Assembly: GCA_019914995.1 (NCBI GenBank)
Contig: CM034127.1
Location: forward strand, 9,858,001-9,922,000
Length of the DNA: 64,000 nt
Direction: 5' to 3'
Source of the DNA: Acanthochlamys bracteata
Taxonomy: Eukaryota > Streptophyta > Magnoliopsida > Pandanales > Velloziaceae
Part shown: one piece after another, positions 9,860 to 20,900 of the stretch
How the letters are laid out: each line of letters begins with the position of its first letter
How positions within the stretch are numbered: the first letter of the stretch is position 1
Translations under genes and position numbers: made by a program
The notes under the pieces: model-generated
Seen by the model: the letters and a program-made list of their open reading frames with translations, nothing else
Told to the model about the DNA's origin: nothing
Databases searched by the model: none

Positions 9860-12800
9860 ATGTGGAGGCTTGCAGTGATCTCTCATTCTCGAGCTCTGCT
9901 GCTGCTTAGTGCTCGCCGAGAATTCTCTGCCTCCAACGCGACCAAGACGAAGCGTAAGCTCGCTCCCCTTCAGGTACGTTCTTGTTTTCAGCCAATTACT
10001 AGTACCATTAATTTGATAGTGAATGGAAAATGAGGAAATTATTAAGTTCATAGTGTTTAAAAGTTGAAAATTTAGCTTGGTTGTTTTTATAGGAGAGGAG
10101 AATGGTGGATAGGTTCAGGGTATGGGCAAAGGGAGGAGAAGGTGGCAATGGTTGCTGGAGTTACCGGCGTAGCCGGACTGACCGACATGGGAAGCCTGAT
10201 GGTTGGTAATGAAAATCTCCTTTCTTCATTTGTTTTAATATTGTTAGCACATTAGTTATCTGAAGCGTAGATAAAGTTTGCTACTTCTCTGATTTGGTGA
10301 CAAGTCAGGTGCTACCCTAGGCCTCTGTTTAGGATTGTAGTTCAATAATTGTATTGGTTGAATACGCTAGTAAAATTCGAGTGCATCTTTCTGGGCCAGG
10401 CAAGTGTGCACTAATAATTTTCTGTGGTGCCCCATTCTGTTAAGTGTTAGTCTGTGCTGTTAATCTCAATGTGACATTAAGTGGATATTTAAAACATAGC
10501 TATATATATTCATGGACGAAGTTCCTAATCCTAGCCAGGCAAGGTGGAGCTAGCCATGACTGATAGAATTGACCAATTTAAGGAATTTATGCCAAAGCAT
10601 TGAAAAGTTCGAGCAGGGGGAATAATAGCTTTGCAGAAAAATGCTAGGTGCCTTTAATGTGGTTGCCGATTCATGCTCTAATTAAGATAAGACCCTTGAA
10701 GACTTTTTCTTTTTAGCGATATTGATGTTCTTAGGAGGAGGACGCAACTCTTAGAGAAGAGATCGCAAGGTTGGCCAATAAGTTGAGGAATGTAAGAAGA
10801 GGCTGGGCTTTTTATAAGATGGCGGTCACAAACGGAAGTTGTAATCATGCCCTCAACTTCAATTCCTTTGAAGTTGGATATTTTAAGACATAAGACATAT
10901 AAAGGGACACAAAGCGCGAAGATGATTAATAACTTTCTTTAGAGTTTGAATCAACTCGTTAGGAGCACCGACACGGAGGATTTGAGTAGACCGACCATTT
11001 CATCTTAAGTATACTGCGATGGTATGGCGGAAGAAAAGGCATGCCAAGATCGAGAAGAGGACTTGCACCATTGCCACTTGGAGCGAGTTCGAGAGAGAAC
11101 TCAAATGGCATTCAATCTAGTGAATGCCAAGAACAACGCTACGCAAAACTTCAGCACCTAAAACACAAAAAAGCAACATAAGGGACATTGTAAAAAAATT
11201 TAAGATTTTATTTTGGAAATATCCTACTTCTCTAAGTAGGATGCTCTTTTTACATTCATGGATAGCTTACAAATATAGACAAAGTTGGAGATTCAACGTA
11301 CAAGAGCTTAAGACCTTAACTCTGTAATTGATATAGTCGGGTCTCTTATTTCAAATATAAAAAAGAATAAGCATTGTAGAAACTTCGAGAACAACAGTGG
11401 GAGAGATGAGCAAGAGGTTTGTGCCTTGGTGGACACATAAGCTATCTATGTCTTTCTAGAGGAGAAGAAAGCTAAAACACTTGGCAAGTGCCTGTTGACT
11501 GATCCTCACATTACTCAAACTGAATTTTGCAGCCTTGGAATAATACATTTTATCGCGTGCTACAACTAATATGGATATTTGATTTGACTTTGGTCATTGA
11601 TCCCTATCAAACAACTAGTAGATTGACATGCTTGCATATGTTATATATTTGTGTATGTAATGGATTGATGAAGTTGGTTTATTGGGATGTATCTGTGAAT
11701 TTGATCGCTCTATCAATCCTAACCTGTTCTAATTCAATGTCTGTAGGAGGAAATGGTGGTAGAGGTGGTGATGTTCTTCTTGAATGCTCATCAACAGTTT
11801 GGGACTTTAGTAATCTTCAGCATCACTTGGTAATCACATTCTCTAGCCTGGACTCGACATTATAGTCTTTTCTTGTCTTTAAATTGAGGCTATGTGAGCA
11901 ACTGCATAACAGTTTTAGTCACGATGTTATTTCATACTACATATTTTGTGGTTCTTGACCGAATTAACAATACATGGTCGGCCACCTGTAGGTCCTGAAG
12001 TTACACAGAGAAAAAAACAGATAACCTCTTGCCATTTATCATTCAATGTGGTGATTGTAATGCATATGTGGGTGCTTTAACCATTCAGCCATGGATGCTT
12101 AACAGGGATCATCGTACATCGTGAATAACCAAATTCCAATTGAAATGAATCCAATCACCAACTTTTGTATAATTTTTAGTATAGACTTATTAAATTGGAG
12201 CTGTAGCCTAAGCTTAAGAAGCTGATTGATTGATTCATAACTCTCACAGTTCATTACGTTTTTCTAGAATGGAAAACGGGGTGGGCATGGAGCTTCAAAA
12301 GGTATGATAGGTACACGAGGATCTGATAAGGTGAAACTCTTCAGCCATTTGCTTCTCCTTGTTCATCTTTTATGGTTTCTGTCCCTGTCTATCCCCTGTA
12401 AGTTTCATTCCGTTCATATAGGTGATGTTTATGTTTTTCAGGTCATGAAAGTACCTGTGGGTACCGTGATTCACCTGGTAAGTGGTGAAGCCCCTTCAGT
12501 GGTGGAATGCACCTCTACCAAATCTTTAGACCCTTGGGAGATTCCAGGTGACATTGAGGCTGATGTTTCCATTCCTGCACGTCCAAGTTATAATCAAGCA
12601 ATCTCAGATAACAAAAGTAGTGGTCTTTCATGCTTCAAAGAAGATGTTTCAAACTTGTTGGTGGTTGCAAATGGCCCATCACAACCATTATCAGCTGCCA
12701 AGTTTAAAAATAAGGCTGACATGGTAGATTCCTTTCAAAATTACCATGATGGTCATAGGGAAATTGAAGATAATGAGAATCATGATGTAGAAGAAATCGA

Positions 12801-13647
12801 TGATGACCTCACAGAAGAGGAGGATAATTCAGAAAATGAGGTGAAGCAGCATTCAGTAGCAGAACTAACGAAACCTGGACAAAGGATATTAATTGCTCGG
12901 GGAGGAGATGGAGGTCTTGGTAATGCTTCTCTAAGGAAAGAAAATAACAAGTTTCATAAGACTAACAAGAGTAACCATGAAGCAATTGCACAAGACCTTC
13001 ATGATGTCAATGTTCAACCCTCATTGACATTAGGTATTCCTGGTACAGAATCAGTGCTAATTCTAGAGCTTAAGAGTATTGCTGATGTGGGCCTCGTTGG
13101 GATGCCAAATGCTGGTAAAAGCACACTGTTGGGCGCCATTTCAAGGGCAAAGCCAGCTGTTGGCCATTATGCTTTTACGACTCTTAGACCGAATATAGGT
13201 AATCTTAATTATGAAGACTACTCCATGACTGTGGCTGATATTCCTGGCCTTATAAAAGGTGCGCATGCTAACCGAGGACTTGGGCATGCTTTCTTGCGGC
13301 ACATCGAACGTACAAAAGTTTTGGTCTATGTTGTTGATTTAGCTGCAGCGTTGGGTGATAGGAAGGGTATCCCTCCATGGGAGCAGTTGAGGGATTTAGT
13401 TTTGGAGCTTGAATATCACCAGGAGGGTTTGTCAAGAAAACCATCTTTGGTGGTTGCCAATAAAATTGACGAAGATGGTGCTGATATGGTCTATGAAGAA
13501 TTAAAGAGAAGAGTCTTAGACGTTCCCATACTCCCTGTCAGCGCTGTCTTGGGAGAGGGAATACCTGAACTTAAAGTAGGTCTTAGAAGGTTAATGGATG
13601 GATCGGAGTTGCATGAACTTCAACTTGAAAGAATTATGGCTGACTAG
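9860..13647 (+). CDS. OBGM: Obg/CgtA family GTPase, mitochondrial ObgM type
   Basis: Five exons: 9860-9973, 10093-10201, 11747-11829, 12268-12330 and 12442-13647, giving 524 residues. The N terminus (MWRLAVISHSRALLLL, Arg-rich, few acidic residues) looks like an organelle presequence. The glycine-rich Obg fold follows (WAKGGEGGNG, then PDGGNGGRGGDV across the exon 2/3 junction, GGHGASKGMIG, MKVPVGTVIHL). An insertion of roughly 130 residues with an acidic end (EEIDDDLTEEEDNSENE) separates it from GQRILIARGGDGGLGN. The G domain has the P-loop GMPNAGKST, FTTLRPNIG, DIPGLIKGAH, NKID and SAV. Obg GTPases assist large ribosomal subunit assembly; plant ObgM acts in mitochondria. Mitochondrial placement is inferred from the leader and resemblance to ObgM. 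The last intron (111 nt) is open in frame. Confidence 0.93.
10735..11515 (+). mobile_element. decayed Ty3-type gag-protease fragment in Obg intron 2
   Basis: Inside the 1545-bp second intron of the Obg gene, on the same strand, a frame reads WRKKRHAKIEKRTCTIATW then SEFERELKW, matching the retrotransposon gag core (usually WWRRKHA, IEKGTCTIDTW, FKREL). After a stop and frame change come ENAK-like and NIRDIVKKF-type residues. At 11430-11490 ALVDT, a stop, then FLEEKKAKTLG recalls the aspartic protease active site ALVDTGATH of Ty3 elements, with the triplet after DT now a stop. No LTR, reverse transcriptase or integrase was seen. It is an internal piece of an old element and cannot be active. 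Confidence 0.6.
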
Positions 13648-14676
13648 CTCAATGTGCGATTCTCTTAAATCTAAGTGGTAAATTTTTTTTTGAAGGTTTA
13701 TAATTTTTCAACAGCTTTTCGATGTCTTTGAATATTAGTCCATTATCAATTCCCGTTCCTAATGACTGAAGTGGCAGAGGTACCATTCGACTGCGTTAGT
13801 GTTCGTTACTCTTTAACTTCATGCTATGGAAAAAGCCGACTAGAAGAAGGTGCTACAGGGCAGATTTGGTAGGAAAATTCTTCATGCCAAAGGATATTTT
13901 TTTCATTTCTCTCTTTATTGATGTTATATTCTTTTCAGAAGGTGTAATGCGTTCTGTGTCGTTTAAAGCCCCTTACATTACCGTACTGTTGTCTCCTTCA
14001 GGTACATAATATTTGCTCTACAGAAAACTTAAACTGAAGATTTCAGACAGAAATTTCGACCACAGCCTACACTTGAAGAGCTGACTATGCAAATGCACAT
14101 TTGATATTTGAAAATCTATTACAGTGACTAAGCAGTTAGGTGAGTATTGAACAATTCGAAGCCAGCACTATAACGAAAATTTCAAGTAAAACTACATTAA
14201 AGCTTATCTTAATCCAGGGTAACTTCGACCAGAATTTGCTAGACTTCATTGACTAGGCTGTTAAATCAATGAAAGCAGAGAAATAACATGATTCATTATT
14301 ATAATCAATCACTGCCTAACATTGCTAACAACAAACTCAAGCAAGAAACCCGTGGCAAAAATGCTCGAAAACCAAAACGCAAAATAAATTCAAAGTTCCA
14401 AACCCATTTCAAATCTCCACCACCGTCCTTGTCCAACTCACTTATCGAACCATCTTTCCTCAAAAACAAAATAGTAGTAACTTATCTTTCTCGAACAATG
14501 CTTAAACAATTAGCATAAACTAACCTTGATTCTGCTCAAATGCACAGATCTCTATTGTTAGTCCTCAAAATTGACTATCTAATAATCGGAACGTGACAGC
14601 GACAACCTTATCGTCTCCTCTCGTACACACTGCATGGATCAACCTACACAAAGTCTTCAAGCTTCCTGATCTCTGC
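13648..14676. other. Obg 3' UTR and intergenic
   Basis: The first 150-400 bases are likely the Obg 3' UTR. The rest has no protein-like frame; short open frames at 13821-14009 and 14288-14518 look like chance. The right side is presumably the promoter of the next gene. Confidence 0.4.
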
Positions 14677-14682
14677 CACGTG
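14677..14682. promoter_or_regulatory. G-box CACGTG upstream of the DUF7733-like gene
   Basis: A perfect palindromic G-box, in the context GCCACGTGTA, lies 270 bp before the ATG at 14952. A second ACGT core (CCACGTCA) is at about 14790. Such ACGT elements bind plant bZIP and bHLH factors, often for light or abscisic acid responses. Presence is seen; function here is inferred. Confidence 0.4.
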
Positions 14683-14951
14683 TATTTCCTTAAACCACGT
14701 TACACAGTTACTTATTTTGAAAAATCCACATCAACAACCGTAGTTTACTATCTTATTGCTCTCCCTTCACTCTCCTCTCTTCTTCTACCACGTCACTACC
14801 GTCGTTCTTCCTCAACCCCCCCATGCTACTACCAACGCTGCACTCAAGTACTCTCTTTAAATAACTCATCTATCCGTTATTTCAAGCTCGAACATTTCGA
14901 TTGAATTTCTCGTCGTCATACGAAGCTGATCAGAACAATCAGAGAATCAAG

Positions 14952-15690
14952 ATGTCAGGAGGAGTTGGTGTGCCCAGCGACAGTATCACAATTCCAGGCA
15001 ACGAAGAGCAAAGCGCAAAGTTCTCATTCGACACATTGAAGAAGCAGCCGCCTGCAAATGCCGGTGGAGAGCAGTACCGCTTTGTTTCCGTCCGGCAGCT
15101 TAATGCTTTAGGAGCAATAGTTGTTCTCTCGGCCAGCGGCTTAGTTCATTTGTCTGAACTATTTTCGTTCTCTTTGCTCTAATCTACGTCTACTTCATCT
15201 CTTCATTCGCTTTCCCACCATCGCCGACCTCCGCCGAAGAACCAGTCTTCGAAAACTATAAGAAAATACTTGGGCTTTACGTTGCCGTCGGAGCTCTATT
15301 AGGTCTGCTGATCCCAGCAGGGTACATTTTGAATGGCATGGTGTCCGACGACAAGAAGGGCGTGCAATGTGCAGCACCGCATTTGTTTCTGTTAGCTTCG
15401 CAGGTGTTCATGGAAGGATTCACGTTCTCCAACAAATTCTCATTACCTGTTAGAGCATTTGTGCCTGTTCTGTTTAATGCAAAACGCATGTTTGCTCTTG
15501 CGGATTGGGTTCGTGGAGAGATTAGCAAGCAAGCCGGTGCGGAGCCGGAGTGGAGATTGTTGCTTGGAAGAAGGCTTGCTATTGGTAATCTTGTTTTCTG
15601 GGGGTTTAACTGTTTGGGTTCTTGATCCCTGTTTACCTTCCGAGGGTGTTGAAGAGATACTACGCAGATTTCAGTTCCAAGGACAAGTAA
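14952..15690 (+). pseudogene. DUF7733-like multi-pass membrane protein with two frame breaks
   Basis: A single-exon gene for a small plant membrane protein of unknown function. The start MSGGVGVPSDSITIPG and the block RFVSVRQLNALGAIVVLSAS are typical of the family. In frame 1 the protein would stop at 15182. The conserved next helix IFVLFALIYVYFISSFAFP begins one base out of register at 15161 and runs open through GLYVAVGALLGLLIPAGYIL, APHLFLLASQVFMEG and SLPVRAFVPVLFNAKR to a stop at 15623-15625. The family's last residues FLIPVYLPRVLKRYYADF and SSKDK, with a stop at 15688, lie in the third frame. Both breaks are explained by one missing base each, near 15160 and 15612. Sequence quality is otherwise perfect, so this is either a very young pseudogene or two base-call deletions. 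Confidence 0.75.
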
Positions 15691-17967
15691 AGAAAGTGAT
15701 GCCAAGTTGTGTTGATGTAACGGTGTCGATGTAGTATGTCGTTCTTTACTATATAAGTTCTAATGAGTAGCACTCAAAAGTTTGTTTCAATTTTATTTAA
15801 CCTTTTTTTTCTGCCAACAAATTTGAAGTTCAAATTTATTTATTATGTTTTAGCTTATTCTAAAATCATTTAATTAATTTTTAATTAATTTTTAAGAATT
15901 TATTTTATTAAATTCAGTTTTATGATTTTTAGATTTAAAAATTAAAATACATTCTAAGTCTAACTCCAAATGTTTTAGAATTAATTTATTTAACACCTAA
16001 AATCTTATTCTTTTTTATTTAAGAAAAAAACGTTTGTACTTGTTCAATTGAGTCTACTGAATGAAGGCTTGATTCTTGAACCTGCTTGATGAACTTGACT
16101 TTTATTTGGTCCTAATTTAAATGAACACAATTCCAGACTATCATTTTCCTCCATAAAAAAAGATTAGGAATTGAGTTTTGTTCTCAGTCTGGAAACAGGA
16201 AATAACACTCTTATACTATCTGTTCCTATAATTTCATGACACCGTTTATGGTTTTAGGTAACAGAATAACATCTCCTATTCCAATGATTCACAGTTAATA
16301 ATCAATCGAAGTTGGTTCTCTCTCAAATGAAGAACGGTCTATGAATGGAAGCGCACATTAGAAATTACTCAGCTGTTTATTATCTGATCAAACTTATATG
16401 AGTTATGGAGATTTGTTTCTTGAAGAATATCTCTATCTCCTTGCTCCTAAAAACATTTGGACTATTTCTGAGTTTAGACCTTACTCAAACCGCCATTTGA
16501 CGCATTCACTTATCTGAAAAACATGCTACGTGTAGGTTTTCCCTAATCTCCAACAGTTGCAATAATATACCATGTGGATAGTGTACTCAATAGGGATTTA
16601 AATAGTTAACCTTCGAATTAGTTAACATAAATATTGAAGCAAGTTTCTACTTCTCCTGCTTTCTCTTCAATGGAAGTCATTTTGTGTCACAGGATATACC
16701 TGGATATATCCACGATCAAGGTCATGCATCCAGCAGCAACCGGAACAACGTATAAAGAAAGCTGGAATCGACTCTTGGAATTATGAATTAGGATGTAAGC
16801 TCGAGTAGCGACCCCATTTCAAAGAAGCTTAAACCAGTTTCAGATTTGCTTTATAACGAGATACAGCAGGAGAATATTACAATGGCTTTAAACTAGGGGA
16901 AACAAAATCAGCCAGATGCAGCCGCAAGATGGAAGAATTATTGGAGCACTTGAAGGAAGGTAGTTTGGAGTTGCATTCTGAATTGGATCAGAGTTGCAAG
17001 CCGGAACATTGTCAAAAGATTCAGGGAAGAGATAGTGAGAATCGTAGACGAAGTCGATCTCTATCAAGGCTCCCATGCTCTTGAAGCCTAGGTGCGGTTC
17101 TTCTCGATCCATGTCAAGCTTTTTCAGGAGTGAAAGAGGTTACTGATTACATTGGTTTTTTCCAGTTCTGACAAGACAGAATACTTCAGAGATTGAAATT
17201 TGGTGGATTTTGTTTTACATGTTTGAAGTATTCTTATGACAATTAATACGGGAAATGGCTTATAGAGCCCAATGATTTTTTTGTTTGCTTTTGTTTTTGC
17301 GTTTTCGTTCAAGATCTACAAAACATTGATAACGCATACAGGTCTGAATCAGAATGAAGATTTTGCATGTTCCTGTTATCAACTAGTTCATGCAAATAAG
17401 AAATAACATCTCAAGTACCCTTACATACCAGTAGTTGATATAAAACGCCATCAGCAAGCAACATTGAGCCGCTTAGAGTTGACATATAAGTACAAGAAAA
17501 GCTAACCTGATGCTATCATATAGACACATATATTGGTCTAATAAAACCGTCAAAAAGATGAATAGAGTATATAAGCTAGATAAGATTTACTAATTTTGAG
17601 ATGTCAGAAGCATGAGGCACTATAGTAAAACAAGCAAATTCTTTTGAGTGTGCCTATAGGACAGAATAAAACATTTTGGAAAAGCCCTTTCAAAAAGAGT
17701 AGACTGGAATACTGCAGCATTTGACGACTTTGGACTATTAGTCTAAAGGACAAAACTTCGAAGCATATTATTACATGTACTTCCCAGACATGAAATAACC
17801 TCTATACTTTTGGGACTCCTAAACTTCTGTGAATCAGACAAAAAAAATAGTTCCTGCTGTATTAACCACAGAAGCCCTATTCAAAAACTGGAACCTCCTG
17901 CTGCAAAAAATATGGGATACATTTGAGGCGCTCAGCTATGACATCTACCAATGTACTCCATCAAACA
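15691..17967. other. intergenic between two convergent gene ends
   Basis: No gene was identified. A minus-strand open frame of 74 codons with an ATG at 17112 (stop at 16888) starts MDREEPHLGFKSMGALIEID and is less AT-rich than its surroundings. It matches nothing I recognise and has no clear splice partners, so it is noted only as a possible fragment. The bases next to 17968 are probably the 3' UTR of the zinc-finger gene. Confidence 0.35.
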
Positions 17968-20900
17968 CTACTTTCTCCGTTTTGGAACATACTTCAGCAT
18001 ATTATTCTTTTCATTCGCCCTAGACCTTGGTCTTATATTACTAGTTAATGGCTGCTCATCTGAGTGGGCCTTACCCAACTGCAAGTGGGATGCTTGCATG
18101 GACTCTGATGAAACATCTTCATGATCACCAAGGTTGTCCTTCGCATCAGTTTCTGGTGGGTATGCTAGCTTCACATAATCAGCTGCCAATGCCTTCTTCC
18201 ATCCTAGATTCATCAAAATTTGTCAAAATGTAATTGAACTAAGAATTTGATTTATCAGGATACAAGTTGCAAAAGAAGATTAACAACACCCAGGGTGGTT
18301 AAAGGGGGTAGCAGAATGAGGTTAACACGGATGGTTGGCTCCTATTAAACAAAAAGCTTACTTTGTGCAAGAAATGCCTCTGCAATGGGCCTTGAAAATG
18401 GAACGGGATGTGACGTAGATGCACTTCCAGCTGATATTAAAACATCTGAAGCACTAGTGATGTCGTCAGAAGTCTGAATACAAGTATCAGCAGAAAAGCC
18501 ATTCTCGCTGGTCTGACAGCTGTCAATTTCAGCTGTTGAAGAGTCACTATTCCCACTGCGACTCAAGGGCCTCCACAGCTTCACTGACGATCGAGTTGCA
18601 CCAGAATCAGGCTTCAGGAACTTGTCATGAGGATGATGCCGCATCAAATATACAGCATCCTGCCTATTGCCATTACCAGCCTCTAAAACGACAGTGATAG
18701 AACCTATTAGAACCTCACTTTTGCTAGATAGATCTGATTGGCCTTGAGCTTCAAACTTGGATTTCCAATCCTCGTGATGCTTGTCCAATGATGAAAGTTT
18801 CACATCTGATAACTGCCCTGATAGGAAACCATTTGGCAAACCATCTGATCCCGGAAACTTTTGGCGTATTCTTCTAGAACCTTTAGTCTGTCTTCTTCTA
18901 GACCCACTTTGAATTCCACAGTCATCACTCTGATAAGCATACTGAGCCTCTGAGTCCAGCTGCTCGCTTGACTCTACTTCATAGTTTGACATATTTATTG
19001 GTTCTAATGATTGCTTGTCTATCATGGACAATAACTCAATGGAAGACATAGTACGCTCAGTTGAAGTGATTGTGGTTTGCTTTTCCTCAGCATCCATGTT
19101 AGGCTCAGGCATAGTGTTTATGGTGTGCATTTCTTGAGCATTCAGAATGCTGGAGTTTGCGTGAACCATGCCAGCGTGAGACAACTCCTTAGCCTTCTGC
19201 TCCTTGTGCCTCAATTTCTTCAATCTTTTCCTTTCTAGTAGCTCAGCTAATCTAAGGAACAAAATGTCCAAATATCAACAATTAACGCTTGAGTAACAGG
19301 AATTCTGAAATAGAAACAGTCAGACAGTGATGTGCAGATTTTAAGATGCTACTGCAATCTTGAAGACTATTGTAAAACATGTTTAACGATGCTTCCAAAA
19401 GTATGCAGGGTGAAGTGAGTTCTCAAAGATAGCTAAGGCCAAAGTCCAAGATGCAAATTACAATTTCCAACAGAAAACAAGGAGCAAAATGAAACCCTGA
19501 ATCTTAAGCTACATGCTTAAATGTCTAGTAAGAAATTACTTCAACCATAAAACCAGCACATATACTTGAATTTAAATGATAATTTGAAATATGTCAATAT
19601 TCAATGCATTTGTTCAGGTTTACCGAGACAGGTATTACAGGATGGTTCGAAGACTAAAGTTCAATCCCATTTTCATCTCCTCTTGATATAATAGTAAGTA
19701 TGACACTGTTTATGTGACACTACTTGTAATATGATTCCACATCTTGTTTTTTATGCAAAATGCAATTACAATTTTCATCTCTCTTTTTTTTTTTTAAAAT
19801 AGTAAGTATGACACTGCTTATGATGATGTCCTGTATCCTGGTGCTCAACCTGCTACCTACATAGAGCTGTAAGTGTTAAAGAAAAAGTTAATAAATTAAT
19901 CATTATTTGTTTACTTATTTTAAGAAAAAACTAACTAAAGGGCCCACTTGGAGTCATAAGCTGGTGTAATCCTTCTAGGCCCCTAGGCAAGGACCTAGGC
20001 GCTTCAGATCACTTGCTTTCTACTAAGATATTTCTTCCAAGAAGAACTTTTTAGTTTCTCATAGTTGTTCGGTGAAGAACAAAGTCAACATATGTTGATA
20101 GACCAGGTTGCCAATGGTGTAAGGTGGTATCCAGAGATGAGCATTCTACGCGTGCCAAAGGCATGCTATTTTTATGTTCAACAATCCCTTATCATTGCTT
20201 ACTAAAAGGTTCCCAAAACACATACTTAATGGAAGGAGTCTCGCCTAAAGTCGAAAATAAAGCCTTCCTTCCATTGACTGATACGGGTACTGTCCTAAAT
20301 ATTATTTTTAAAATATTTAAAAACAAAACCTTCCTATATAATATATTAACAAGAAACATCGCAAACGAGGCTCAAAAGTAAGCAGCAGGAGTGAACATGG
20401 AGGAAACCATTCACAGTCGGTTTTTGGCAATCATAGATGTAGGCTTTATGCTTTCTCTGACTCTAGGATCTCTAAAAGTACCAAGCAGAGAGCTGAGTAT
20501 AGTAATGTCTAGGAAATGAAACCTTAATAATAAAACTACATGAACTATAAAATAACCTATAAATAACAAAACTTCCAATGCTTTCAAGATGAAAGAAGTT
20601 GGAAGAAATTTATATATCACTTACATACAAGCTAAACATAGAGGTACTTGATAAAACTTGCAATCGTGCAATCAAGCAAGTTGCAATCTTCCATTTGTCT
20701 CCACTAACATCAATATTGCCAGTAAGGATATTGATAATGTAATAAATGGCAACTCACTAGTTGCTATCAAGATCTGACAAGTAGAAAAGCTTTAACTCTC
20801 AACATACTGACTAGCAACAATACCTTCTCTGAGCAGCTTCCTCTTCTTCCACAAGCAGCTCTTGCCATCTTAGAGCCTCAGCATCCTTATCAGCATGCCA

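Noticed and set aside
12304-13647. A single 447-codon open frame as the Obg gene
   Set aside because: It lacks the N-terminal Obg fold and includes 37 residues unlike the family; upstream exons and a GT-AG pair at 12331/12441 restore the normal protein.
16888-17112. A 74-codon minus-strand gene
   Set aside because: It has an ATG and fair composition but no family recognised, no context and no splice partners; left as a note.
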